Shown: positions 22,335 to 34,103 of the stretch, piece after piece | Numbering within the stretch: position 1 is the first letter of the stretch | Layout of the letters: every line of letters begins with the position of its first letter | Assembly: GCF_037126465.1 (NCBI RefSeq) | Contig: NC_088202.1 | Coordinates: forward strand, 105,927,962 to 105,991,961 | Origin: Ornithodoros turicata | Lineage: Eukaryota; Arthropoda; Arachnida; Ixodida; Argasidae | DNA length: 64,000 nucleotides | Direction: 5' to 3' | Made by a program: the position numbers and the translations under genes | Notes under the pieces: generated by a model | The model's input: the letters and a program-made list of their open reading frames with translations, nothing else | Database searches by the model: none | What the model was told of the DNA's origin: nothing

Positions 22335-25028
22335 ATGGCTGAAAACATGGAGCAGCTGGAGAATTTCATTCTACAAATCGAAAGGTATCCTTGGCTGTAC
22401 GACAGCACAAGGGCAGACTACAAGGATGCCACAAAAAAACAGAATTCGTGGCAGGCCATTAGCCTCGTCGTCGGCATGTCAGGTGAGTTTCGCATTACAT
22501 TAAAAAGTGTTGCCGTCAATCGTGAGAACCTGTCTCTCGGTTTTTGTCATTTCATCCGAAAGATATGTCCGCGGCTGCCAAGTGATTCATCACATCCGGC
22601 ATATAGTAACTGTGTATAATTTGTGGGCTCACCCGTAGTAGAATGCAACCACCTGCTCATCCACGGATCGCTAAAAACATTTCTTCGTGTTTTCACAAAT
22701 TTGCGTTATGGTATGCAAAACCTCGCTAGAGCCCTCCTGAGCTGAGTATTTTGTATCATTGGAATATTTCATTTCTTTACAAAACGTTTTATTCCCTTTA
22801 TTTACTGCCTTTTCTTCATACTTTTTTTCTTTAGGTCAGATTTTCGATATATATGCGGCTTTAGTTGCGGTTGTTGTTGTTTATGCTTGTGTTCTCAATC
22901 GAGTTGCACAAGTCATAACTTTGGATATGAGACATTTTCGACGTTTTGTGTAAGGTAACATGTTGGCAGCTTTAAACTAACATCGTGCAAAGCATTTTAA
23001 GCGCGGCTGTCGTACTTCTCACAATTGCATGCGAGTCATGCAAGTGTACATGACACTGAATATCTTTTCAATGTTGTTTTCTTAGTTGACCAGTGCCAAA
23101 GAACGTGGAGAAACTTGCGGGACAGGTATGCACGCGAGTTACGTGCCACGAAACAACCCAGTGGGTCTGGCCGTTCAACCCGGGAAGCATGGGCCCTGAT
23201 GAAGCCTCTGAGCTTCCTCTCTAGGTTCATCAGGCCTCGGTACGTGAGCACTTAGTATTTTACTTGTAAAGCTTTACTCACAGCATTACCTGCAGCAAGA
23301 TATAGCAAAGTACTTGTTAGGCAAAAAACAGAAAAAAAAAGCTGATTAAGTCGTATTTATGTCTTATGTTATGTGCGCATACAGATCACTTCTGGGTTTC
23401 ATTTTCTCACTCTGTCCCCCAGCTCTGTGCTCCCAAAGGCGACAGGTGCCCTTCTGCCCAATACACCACGGGAGGACACAACTCCAATCAGTGAAACCAC
23501 AGCAATGGATGGCGACCCTTAAGGTAAAATGCGGTCGATATCACTTCACATTTACATCGCTACAAGTACACAATCTATTGCTAACAACGTTGGACTGCTG
23601 TTAAGAAACCGGCCCACAGCAACATTCCTTAAGTGAACCACTTTTATTACAGCCATGCTGCTTTCACTGATTGGAGGCACACAAGAGGAGACTCTATCAC
23701 AGAGCACTCCGTCACCAGTAACCGAAGGAAGTTCGGTAAGGATATAGTCAGAGGTTTGGGTACTTGCTATCAGGGATGGGCAGTATTTGAATGCATTGTA
23801 ATTAATATATTATTTAAAATATAAACCAAATATAAGACCATCGACACCTGTCCAGAGGTGTTCTCCTTTGTGAATTGAATTCTAAGGGCAAACAGAGGAT
23901 ACCTAGAAGATGCTGTCAGAAACTTCTAATATTAAAATTGTCATGATTAACAACAAACCAATGCCATTTTTCCTTGATGATTTGTTGTTCTGATCATTAA
24001 TAGTTCTCTAATTCCAAATAAGATCTTCACAGCATTTATGGCAGTAGTTATGGTATTTAAATGCACATATTGAAAAGTATTTATGCAGAGTATTTAAATA
24101 CCCCTTTCAACAAAGTATTTTGTATTTATATTTAAATACTCAAAAATTGTATTTATGCCCATTCCTGCTTGCTATACATCAAATCTCGGGTGCACAAATC
24201 CAAACTTTGCTTATCACCAGAGTGGCCTTAATTTAATTAAGTGTTGCTTATGATTTGCTTATGAAGACTCATCACAAACTAATCATCATTAGAACCTGAA
24301 GTTTTAGGGTTTAACCCGATTCTTCCCAGCACTGAAGCTTGCCTTCTTTAGGGCGAAACCAGAATTGAAGCGGTAAATTGCACTCACTGCGACATCTGTA
24401 GGAATACACACTAACTTGTTCCGCAGCAAATGCAGTTACGTCACTGTGTGTACCAAACCACTACAGTTAATTTGAGAAACTCAGCCCGATTTCTCCCCAA
24501 AATTAGCGGACTTGAAGGTGTTTCGCCTGAATTCGCATGAATTTAGATCACATGTTTATTTTTGCAATTTTTACCCCACGAATTTAGGGGAAAAAAATAT
24601 TTCCCAAAAAATTCAGGCTCTGTCATGACACACAGGCGTGCCACATGCCAATATTTCTTCACACCTTTATTCATTATACTAATTTGCAGGACGGCTCGTC
24701 GGCTTCTGCGTTTACACCAACGCAGGAGTTTCAGTCTCTCCAGGATCATGAAGACCGCGGGGAGACTCCTCCGGTTGGTTACGCAAGGCCACCGAAACGC
24801 AGAAGGCCGGAGCAAACCATTGCAACGCTGCAGGAGGTGCTTGTGTCCGCAACAAGACAAATGAGCGGTGCCTCAGCACCTTCACAGGATTACGTTGACA
24901 TGAGGGACAGCGACACTCTTTTCTTGCTGAGCCTTCGGCCAATGCTTGCTAAGATGGATGACCGACAAAAGCATCTTGCACAATTGCGCATTCAGCAGCT
25001 TCTTTTTGATATGACATATGGTAATTAG
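22335..25028 (+). CDS. MADF-BESS DNA-binding protein of the Harbinger element
   Basis: In PIF/Harbinger elements the second gene encodes a Myb/SANT-type protein that helps the transposase reach the nucleus and bind the ends. Here it is a MADF domain with a BESS motif. Proposed exons are 22335-22482, 23086-23239, 23423-23445 (or to 23523), 23653-23735 and 24690-25028. Exon 1 encodes the MADF start (IERYPWLYD...NSWQAISLVVG). Exon 2 continues QCQRTWRNLRDRYARELRAT. Exon 5 has a basic patch RPPKRRRP and ends in a BESS-like DTLFLLSLRPMLAKMDDRQK. With the short exon 3 (weak donor GTGCCC) the frame is open for about 248 residues. With the stronger donor at 23524 an in-frame TAA (23520-23522) appears. 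The gene may therefore be intact or freshly damaged. The intron between exons 4 and 5 holds a hAT insertion. Confidence 0.75.
23771..24167. mobile_element. Non-autonomous hAT element, CAGGGATGGGC family, copy 3
   Basis: The 397 bp internally deleted copy starts CAGGGATGGGCAGTATTTGA and ends TTTATGCCCATTCCTG. Perfect 8 bp duplications CTTGCTAT lie at 23763-23770 and 24168-24175. A decayed trace of the transposase tail is visible near 23841-23950. It lies in the last intron of the MADF-BESS gene, so it arrived after the Harbinger element and need not disrupt the protein. Confidence 0.9.
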
Positions 25029-25151
25029 TAACTGTTTAATGAATACATAGTTTACAAAACTGTGTCACTGTGTTTTTTACATATTCATGGTGGTGCACCT
25101 GTTAGCCATACAAAGTGTCACAAAACCCATAATTTCAGTGCATCCTCGAGC

Positions 25152-26758
25152 TTACATTTCTGGCTGACATCCACGACGAACTACGCTGTATTGACCTGGC
25201 TTCTCTCCAATAGAGCAGAAATAGTCTGCATATGTATCCCGCACTTTCCGTGCATCACTAGAATACATGTTGCTGCTGAGGGATGTCACATCCCTGATGG
25301 CATCACTGCATGTCACAGATGCCCTCCATCTCCCAGGCACAACATCACCTGCCACACTTTCGGTGTCTACATACCCAAGTGGACAATAGCAACGATCTTG
25401 AACAGCTTCTGCTTCATCTAATGTGCGGAGGTAGTTGTGCAGACATACTGTACTCATGACTATTGCTTTCAATGTTGGCAGGCTTGCTGTTATTGGCTGT
25501 CTGTAAATACGCCATCTGCTTGCAAGAATCCCAAATGAGTTTTCAATGATCCTCCTGGCCCTTGACAGCCTGTAGTTAAACACAGCCTTTTTCAGATTAA
25601 GCTGCTTCCCTGGGTATGGCCGCATTAAGTTCAGCAAAAGTGGGAATGCTTCATCTCCCACGATTACATGTGGTAAATGCACCGAGCTCTTCGGCAGTTT
25701 CTTTGGTTGCGGAATATCCAGGCATCCACTGGCTAGCTGAGCTCCAAAGTCCGTATTTCGGAATATGCCCCCGTCACTCCCTCGGCCCTGCTCCTCAATG
25801 TGCACTTTCAAGAACCTGTACCTTGCGTCGCAGACAGCTAGTAGCACGATGCTGTAATAGCCCTTATAATTAAAAAACTCTGATCCTCCATTTGGAAGGT
25901 TCTGAACAGCTACATGTTTGCCATCTATGGCACCGACACAGTTGGGGAAGTCCCACATCTCCTGAAAATCACGGGCCGTGCTCTCCCAAGTCGACATTGT
26001 GGGGCACTGAAATAGAACATAGTTGGGGTAAATGCTTGGAGGTGTGATGAAGTGCCAGGAAAACATGGAGAAAACAAACAAAACACACACAGGAGACAAG
26101 CATATTTTCTTTCACTGCTGTAAACAAGAATCTCTTCTTATAACCATACATGCAAACAATGCATACCGGCAGGTAGACAGGTTCAAGTGCATGCCATATG
26201 GCCTCGCATGTTTCCCGTATAATCTTGCAAGCTGTCGACTTCCCAATCCTGTAGTTAATGGAGCACATGTGCTGCGAGGAGCCGTGAGCAAGGTACCTGC
26301 AATTGCATTACTTTTTACATTACTAGGACAACAAGTTTTGGGGTACTACAATGTTCGAAGGCGTTGCCATTGTCTGATGTTGTGGTTTGAATTTGATGCA
26401 TCTGTATGAAACTGCGTCGAGAAAAAGATCAACATGGCTTGAACTGACCAGAAACACGTAGGGTGGTTCAAAGTGCTATCTTGTACAAAGGGAAGCGACA
26501 TGGACTTTGACATTCATTCTTTTGTCAGGTCATAAGCATTCAGAGGGAAATGAGGTTACCTCGGGAGTCGAGCAGCCACTCATTGCTTAATTTCTTGGAT
26601 AAAACCCTCTCCGTAGTACTTGATAATATCGAAAACTTGCTTGATGGATGATTTTTGTCGGGCACAGAAGCGACCATAACAACGAGGCACAACCGTATTT
26701 ATATTTTCGACACGTTGAGCTCATGCTGTGTTGCAAGTTTCACATTCTTCAAGGCAGG

Positions 26759-26789
<31 letters not shown>

Positions 26790-28066
26790 AGTGTGCAAGC
26801 TCAATGCGAGGACCTGCTTGACCCACGACCACGTGTGACTCAAAGTATTATTGCAGTCCCTCGTTGGATGTGTTGTTGACGTGCTGAATCATCTTAAATG
26901 AAGGCCCTTGTCTTTTCTCTTGTTTCCGTAATCTCCAACCATCACTCCTTCCCAAGGATGGGTACCAATTGTGCTATGGCTACAAAAAAAAAACGCGTTT
27001 CGACTTCTAGCCTTTTCTTGTCTTTGCTAAGCTTCAGAGAGCCCTAAATTATGACGCAGCCCCTCGTCTGTTTTTGGGAACGGTTGGTGATCGGTCGCAC
27101 GAAAACCGGTGTATTTTCTTGTGTGTTCATAATCTCCGATCACCCCCACTTCGGCAGCAGATGTCATCACACGAAAGAGAACGAAGATCACTGATGTAAA
27201 TTTTGAGTATCAGCTTCTTGTGAAGTGCAATTTCTCATGAGTTGAAGGCAAGTGACGGCATGTTTGTTGGTTCCTTTGACTATGCGGCGGTAACGCAAAA
27301 GTAACTCGTTACCTGTGAGTAACGAGAACTCGTTACTTTTGTATGTTGGTAACGAGTAACGTATTTAGTTACTTTTTTCTGAAGTAACGGGTAACGGTAT
27401 TTAGTTCCTATTTTTTGGTAAGGGGCACAAGTCTGTATATATATATATATACACATACATACATATATTTCAATTGTAATAAACCCCCCCCCCCCCATTT
27501 TGCTTCCCCTACCCTCATTGTCTGTTTTTCGTTTTTTGTTAACCGTATATATATATATAACCTACACACAAATGTGCAAACAATGCTTGGGGAGGCAATA
27601 CCTCAGTGTCAGCGCCAGCCTTTCCGCAGCAGGGATGGCCTTCCTGAAAGACGTATCCATCCGACTGATATGCGGCTCCACCATTGACAGCAGCTGATCA
27701 AACCTGTGTATAAGTTGACGACACATGAGGACACTCGCTGCACGAAGTAGTGTGCAGCAGACCAAATTAGGAACACTGTCGCAAGACTAACCTTTCTTTT
27801 GTCATTCTAAAGTACGTAAAGTGCGTTGGCCCGTCGTATAGCCTCATTTCTTGCACAAGGTGATGATATTCGCCGAAGCTTTCACGGTTACGCAGAAGCC
27901 TCCGTACCCATGCTCGTCGTTCCCGTTGCTCGTAATGCAGCAGAAGCGACGAGGAGATCACTTGTGCTATCAAAGCCCAGTTAATTGGTCGCGCTCGTCC
28001 CACATAAACGGCGACGAACTTCAAAACATCGTCAAGGAATTCGGGAGGGCTGCTAGTGGGCGCCAT
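25152..28066 (-). CDS. HARBI1-like PIF/Harbinger transposase, four exons
   Basis: The gene codes for a DDE nuclease that would cut and rejoin the element at TWA targets. Exons on the minus strand are 28066-27792, 27703-27602, 26296-26167 and 26006-25152, joined by GT-AG introns in matching phase. The sum is 1362 bases: 453 codons and a stop, with no interruption. Exon 1 has RRAWVRRLLRNRESFGEYHH. Exon 2 reads FDQLLSMVEPHISRMDTSFR and ERLALTLRY. Exon 3 reads NYRIGKSTACKIIRETCEAI, a helix-turn-helix-like part. Exon 4 holds the DDE_Tnp_4 core: VGAIDGKHV (Asp about 197), GRGSDGGIF, IVGDEAFPL (Asp about 287) and RRIIENSFGIL (Glu about 324). The start was chosen at MAPTSSPP because the upstream frame runs into the terminal repeat. 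No in-frame damage was seen, so it could be active. Confidence 0.88.
26802..27435. mobile_element. hAT element of the CAGASTTGTGCC family, left end lost
   Basis: It aligns block by block with the complete copy at 39311-40178: CCACGACCACGTGT, ATGACGCAGCCC, TCTCCGATCACCCCCACTTC and the right end with repeated AGTAACG closing GGGCACAAGTCTG. The left 200 or so bases are missing and are replaced by a TA/GT microsatellite at 26758-26790. TATATATA follows the right end, which hints that the element landed in a TA-rich site and that slippage or recombination removed the left terminus. It sits in intron 2 of the Harbinger transposase. Confidence 0.75.
27484..27496. repeat. C homopolymer beside AATAAA, possible poly-G element remnant
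   Basis: On the minus strand a G run is followed by TTTATTACAATTG. This is a weak echo of the start of the poly-G element family (G run, ATATGTTTATT). Dinucleotide repeats (TA) lie on both sides. Too little is left to be sure. Confidence 0.3.
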
Positions 28067-28254
28067 TACTGGCTCGGTAGCCAAGGTTGGGGGCGCTCCA
28101 AACGGCCCTCGTTCATTGGAGGAACGTAACACCTGAACGCAGTAGTGTGAACGGGAGTACGGACCCTCAAACGTATATCCGCTGCGCGAGGAAAAACACG
28201 TAAACGCAAGCGCAAGACGCAACCGCGAAACGCAGTAGTGTGAACCAGCCTTTA

Positions 28255-29560
28255 GACTTGTGTTGGACATCTCTATCTAACGCTCTCAACCAATTACCAC
28301 AATGTGCTGCGGCTAGATTTGCTCCATTTACGTAGACTAAGCCTGTTTTCCCTCTTGATATAAGACTCAACGCGGTCCCGAAAAAACGCAGATAAAGCCA
28401 AGGGGAAAACAGCGCGACAGCTACTTCTCTCGGCTGCATGCAGTGGGTGCAACTCCAGCATATCTTCGGTTGTGCTCGCTTCGCGAACTTGCTGCGTCAC
28501 ACTAGAGCATGCGACTGTTCCAGGCAGTCATACACGACTGATAACTGCTAAGGGAAGTGCAAGCTCGCGTTATCAAACTGTGTTTGCCGTCAAGTTATTT
28601 GTCGCAAGCCCAGAAGCCAAGCCTGTCGAGAAGCATTTAATATATAAGCCTTGTATCTCGATCGAAAAAAAATTCCGTCCTTCTCCCTGCGGAGCTATGC
28701 AAACAGACGTCAGCTAATTCAGCCATCGAGCCACTGATAGGCCCCCGGCAAAATTTTTATAGCGTTAGGGTTACGTTATACGAATGAGAAAAAAATATAT
28801 ATATATATGCAACTGCAATCGAAAACATCCTGAAAGCATTTCTGGGGTAACGTGGCCCATAATTACTTCTCTATAGACCTCCGGAGACGCGCACAGTGTA
28901 AACAATATTTGCGCTGTGCAAACGGAACTCGGAATATTAGTGCTCCTGCCGGTGAGACATCAAGCGCTTTGCATACGATTCGATTTTCGCCGAGTCTGTT
29001 GTCAACCGTGCCGAAATTGTGATTTAAGGAAGCCAGTGCACCCTTGCAAGGGATGCCCGGGAAGCTGTGTTGAATCTTCGCGCTAATCTTCTTTCCCATT
29101 TCCGAGGATGCTGGTGGCACTGATACCTTCGAAAGAGCTCCTTTTCGTACACAAATAACTTTCGATTTTCCTCCCTGTATTTTCGAGTCTAAATAAAACG
29201 TACGTTTCCCTGAAGCGCTGGATCATCTAAAAAGCGAGACAGATTTTGTATCGCAAGTTTAGTAATACACCAAGTCTGCACTCTGTACGTACGGATTTAG
29301 ATGTGTTTAGTATTTGTCATCTGTACTTAGATGAAGGCACGGTTGGCACGTGTAGTGCGGTTATTACGTTTAGCGGAGACGAGTTCACCAGCATGAAATA
29401 TTTCGATGTATTCTGTCACGTGAGCCGATGTACAATTCGTGTTAATTCCCTGTTAGCGCCGCGAAGCAACTGTGGCTATGAGCGGCGATGTACAATTACA
29501 ATTCCACCACGCAATTCAGTTGCCGGTTTTACTTGATGTTTGTAAACTGAGCATAAATTC
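28255..29560. other. No gene recognised
   Basis: The frames at 28863-29120 (minus) and 29246-29536 (plus, 96 codons) have no recognisable domains. A TATATATATA run occurs near 28796. This is flanking sequence of the Harbinger insertion. Confidence 0.35.
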
Positions 29561-29564
29561 TGGA

Positions 29565-29745
29565 AACAACAACTATACATGAACGACGCTGGGATGAGGT
29601 GATTCACCGCAGCAGTTGCGCTACCATACCTCAATGCATGTGGGTTAACATGTGAGTGGGATAACGATGAAAAAGATTAGGCATACACACTCGCACACAC
29701 ACACATGACACAGGCAAATGAGATATCACACACGCGGGTGCGTCG
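29565..29745 (-). repeat. Stem-loop (TTG)n dispersed repeat, copy D with upstream body
   Basis: The core at 29594-29635 has the outer arms GAGGT/ACCTC and inner CCGC/GCG. On the minus strand it is followed by a GTTGTTG tail (29565-29573). The body upstream of the stem-loop (GTGCATGTGGGTTAA-like, GTGTGCGAGTGTG...) matches that of copy I at 42970-43140 along about 150 bp, so the family is longer than the stem-loop. Confidence 0.6.
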
Positions 29746-32700
29746 TAACTGATGGGGATAGGAGTTCATCAGTTGGGCCACCGGAGATTCTGGAAGCTTC
29801 ACGACCAGCACATCAGAATCAAGGTGAAGCATGCTGCGAATATGTGGTTGAGCTGATGAAGGAGAGAGACGTCCACAAATAGGCACTGTTGTGTTCCCAA
29901 ACAGCACAACGCGTACTGAAACTGCGAGTGAGTGCACAGGGAAGGACGGGGAATTCAAGGTTGCATGCAGCATTGTGAAACGAACAAGAGGGAAACTGAT
30001 GTTCTGAGGCTGGAACACATAGAAGGGACAGATACAAGCACAGCATTCATAACGCTCACCGGCATCCACGGTCCCACGCCAGGACTGCGGATGTTCAATC
30101 GTCTGCTATGGACCTTTTTCACACACGCGTCGTATCCTAATCCTCCCCGGCGCCTCAAGGTCATACGCATGCGCATAGGTCATTGTGAAAAACGTCTATT
30201 GCCACTAGTTTGTGAGAAACAAGTTTATGGCTGACTTTGGCTTCCTCAGATTAAGAAACGAAGGTACGTACTGGAGAGTCCATGCTGTATTGATCTAAAC
30301 GACATTGTAAAAAAAAATGATTTTTTGGTACCGACTTAATAGGCAGCTTTTTAGTACATCGAACGCACTCTACGCTAAACGAGACGATAAAGAAAGCTGT
30401 CAAATCTGAGACCAGCAACGCGATGTTATGTACTCGAAAGAAATAGCGCGACTGGCTTATCGTGTTTTTGGAACCATTAGCGAGTTTTAGTTATATCAGG
30501 AAGTGTTCACGATAACAGCTCCAGAAACATGGTAAGTCAATCGCCTTGTTTCTTTGAAGTGGGTCGCATAACATTGCCAAGCTTGGATTCGATAACTCCC
30601 ATTATCGTATCGTTTTCGTAGAGTTCTTCCGATGTACTAAAACTCCCTATTATCGCGAACGCCTTTCCCCTCCATCTAAACTCCCTAATATACTATAGCA
30701 CGTAAGTTGGCTCTCAGGGTGTTTGAGGATCAGCGAGGTCGTACGACTCTTTGTCACTGCATAAGACACGGAATCATTTAAAATCTGTGCCTTCGTATAG
30801 TGTTAAAATCAGCTCACGTAAGTCTCCAGCGTACATACCGAGGCTGTTTTCCCCGTCATCAAATCTCGTTTTGTCCACAATCATGTAGAACGGCAGAAAC
30901 CTTCTGCTCCCATTGGACGTTATTAAACACTTATAGCCATTCTAACAGGCGACACATCATCGGCTCCACCACTTCAATTTACACGACCCACACAAACCTA
31001 CCCTTATAACAGAAAGACTGGTCCTAATTCCCCTCTATTCCAATATCTCACGAGAGCCATAATGTGCGGGTGCGAAAGCCATTTTTGTGCCACGTCCCAC
31101 GTCCATAGACATTGCTGTAATACTACCGTACACACGAGGGAGTGGAGCCTCCATTGAAGCGGGTGTCAGAGACACTGAGAACGCATAAAATAGATCCCGT
31201 AGAGGATCGGCCGGACGAGATTTTCGAGAAGAACCGCCTTTTCTCTTTGTTGTGCGTTATATTGCGTTCAGGAAGATGGAGTATTGACCCGCAATCTGAA
31301 AAAAAAATGAAAAGAAAAAAGAAAACGGATAGAGAAGGAGGGGTGGGTCTACATTTGTCGTGTGTCTCTGTGAGAGAATCCGCCTCAATACAAGCCTAGT
31401 GTGGCGTAAAATTGCCAAAGTTAGGACCCGGCATGCCCCAGGGTCCCAGCGGTCGCTAACCACCTGACCCATAGCGATGCGCAATTTCGAGGTCGTTTCT
31501 TTCTTCCAGCTACCCTAGAGCTACGACGGAAGGGAAGAGGGAATACTTTCCTTCGCAACACAAGTGGATCGTCCTAGGCCCATTTGTTAGGACCGACTAA
31601 TTCATTGCGCTGATTGCGACTCACTTCGGTTGCCTCATTGTTTTCGACGTTGCCAAGGGGTCGTCTGGCGGATGCTGAAATACTAATCTCACAGTGAGGT
31701 CAACAACAACTATCATAATAATAATAACATAATAACAAATAACAATGAGACCAGGAAAGGACGTTTTTTCTCAGAATAGTAGTTGAAACAATCAAAACGT
31801 AGCGCATCACTGTTGAACACGATCGAAATTGATGTTCTGAGGCTGGGACTGTTTCTGTTGCTGACAAGAGCGTATAGCAATGTGCAATAAGCACTAATGG
31901 ATCTAGTCGATTCGACCTAATTTAGTCCATGCAGGACCAAATACGATCGAACAGATGAAAATACGTGACGGTTAATCCAAGCAGGAGTGTGGATACGAAC
32001 TCGGAAATATGGTATCGTCAAAAAGAAAGTGTAGGTTTGTGAAGCATATGCAAACAATATATATATATATTGTTTTCAAAGTAGCGAACCTGCTGGCGGG
32101 AGTATTTCTGCTCAACATTCCATACTGTACATATTAAAAGCCAGGAAAGAGCAGCGGCCATCTTCACTATTACACACGGAATAACACAACCTTTTATTCT
32201 TTCTTTTCTATATGTTTTATGTTATTTTAAACATACTGTATCATCACATAGGATTTCTGGCAAGAGACAAGGCTTAATACATGCACTTGTCCATCAAGTG
32301 ACACAGTAGCTTCGCAATCGCCATATTTCTTTAAGAATATAATTGTGTTGAATGTTGATTGATTGATTATGAAAAAAAAATGGAGTGTTAAATGTGCATT
32401 CCACGAGGATATGTAAGGTCCACAAAAACGAATTCTGAAAGGCGTCCACTTGAGCTCTATACCACTGGACTGAACTCGGATTATTTATACGGGCTGAACG
32501 AGCGAAGGCTGTTTATTTTTTACTGATATAACAAAGAAAGAGGGCGAGGAAGCTTGGGGGTGGGGGGCATGTAAAGTTAAAAGACGGGAGGTAGTGTGTA
32601 TGTGAAACAAACAGGATTCACTGAGTTTGAGGAAGCAACCAAAGACAGAGACGGGTCATTTAGGTCTTCGTGTCCAGTTCAGTTCAGCGTCCCATCTGTT

Positions 32701-34020
32701 ACTTCTCTTGGTATCTTCCTCAAACCCAAGATTCATATTGATTACTGGGGGGAGGGGGATATGTTGATTGTACTGTTATATGTTTATTACTGGCTGCATG
32801 GTGCAATATACGGAAGACAATATATACGGAATTACGCGTGTTAGTTAAAGGGTTTCACTGTCAATACGTAATGAGAACTGAATGGAACCTTCCTTTCTAG
32901 GCGCTGCTAATATTGGAAGCCACTGTATACGATATTTCTTTTCACTGGAACAAATGATCCTTCGAAAATCTAGTCACGTTCCAGAGGAAAAGCGACGTCC
33001 AGAGTATTGGCAACCCAAACTCCCGGGAGCCATTCTAGCTCCAGCATTTCACCCTACGAAAAGAAAGCAATTAATCTTGAATTTCTCAGCCCAGTACCTC
33101 CAGCACAATAGAGCCAATCTCTATCAGTTCCCCCGGATCCCCGCAACTCTGAGAGAGCTATTTCGGCCCAGAATAAAAGCACCACGCCGAAGCTGTTGAC
33201 TTTGCTTGCCTCATATCCCGAACGATGCAAGGTTGTGCTTCGGAGTTTATAACCAGATAGAATGGGCTTCACCCCTCGTGAGCCCGAGGAACGGCCAATT
33301 GTTCCATTCCACTCCCTTATCGGATGAACTGGAGAGGAAGCGAAATTTCGAACCCGGGGTCGCTGCTTTATTTTCCTTCCCGCGTGCTATTCATTTATCC
33401 GCCTATGAAGCAAAAAGTTCGTCTCCCGACGCCTTCCCATATGACGCCAGTGGCAGCTTCTGCAAGCGTGGCTTCGCTAGGAAATCTTTTCCCCTTGTTT
33501 TTCTGCACGCTCGAGGAAAAGAGCGCTGGATTGATGACGTCAGCTTTCTCCGTCTTCTCTCTGTTGTGCGGGATATTAGACTTTTTTCTTCTTCTTCTTC
33601 TTTTTTTTAGCGTTCTTGTATTGTATTGTGTTGTATTATGGTCGGGGCGCCAGAGCCGATTTTGAGAACGCCTTAGGGAAGCGTCATCCCTCGAAAATGC
33701 GCTGGTCCTACGACGTCTACCGGGTAGTGTTTGCGAAATGTCGAAAAATAGGATACGGAATGTTATTGAACTGCGGGAAACGAAAGTCCCCAAGGCAAAA
33801 CTTGTGGAATCAATAAGAATGTGTTTGGCTCCTTCTAAAACACCGCGTACACGTTCTCACTGCGACAGAAGAACACGGTACTTTAGAGAATTGGGCCATC
33901 TTTCGTTATCACTTCAGTGTGGATTATTGTAAAGTAAAAAGAGCCAACGTTGAAGTGAAATGAGCAGCTAATTTCACAAAATCTAATATGGGCACCAAGC
34001 GCAATCCGTTTGCATTCGGC
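29746..34020. other. No gene recognised
   Basis: This is a long stretch without recognisable coding domains or element ends. Plus and minus frames up to 134 codons near 33206-33793 overlap each other and look accidental. A perfect AACAATATATATATATATTG palindrome-like AT run lies near 32056-32075. Regulatory content cannot be judged. Confidence 0.35.
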
Positions 34021-34103
34021 CTTTTTTCTTTAGAACAGCAAGTCGGCCCTTTGTCTAGCTAACATTTCCGTTCTTTTTTACAATAAACATATTCCCTCCC
34101 CCC
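34021..34103 (-). mobile_element. Poly-G short interspersed element, copy 3
   Basis: On the minus strand: a broken G run (GGGGGGAGGG), ATATGTTTATTGTAAAAAAG, GGAAATGTTAGCTAGAC, AAAGGGCCGACTTGCTGTTC and an A-rich end. The order of blocks is the same as at 4447-4543 and 46581-46665, with point changes throughout. Confidence 0.6.

Larger units (their letters stand above)
22084..28251. mobile_element. Complete PIF/Harbinger DNA transposon (about 6.2 kb)
   Basis: The left end starts AGGCTGGTTCACACTACTGC and the right end is its inverted copy. The first 24 bases are identical, and a looser GCGCTTGCGTCTTGCG match lies further in. The target duplication is TTA at 22081-22083 and 28252-28254, the expected PIF/Harbinger signature. 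A second, internal inverted copy of GAACGCAGTAGTGTGAAC lies near the right end (about 28133). Two convergent genes fill it: a MADF-BESS protein (plus) and a DDE transposase (minus). Two hAT insertions sit in introns. Coding exons and ends are well preserved, which suggests a fairly recent insertion or recent activity (inference). Confidence 0.93.

Noticed and set aside
27280..27435. CRISPR-like or satellite array of AGTAACG repeats
   Set aside because: The repeats are short, irregular and limited to the ends of a hAT element; they are subterminal repeats.
33206..33793. Overlapping plus and minus frames of 105-134 codons
   Set aside because: Three mutually overlapping frames with no homology that I can see; the ends are in homopolymer tracts.
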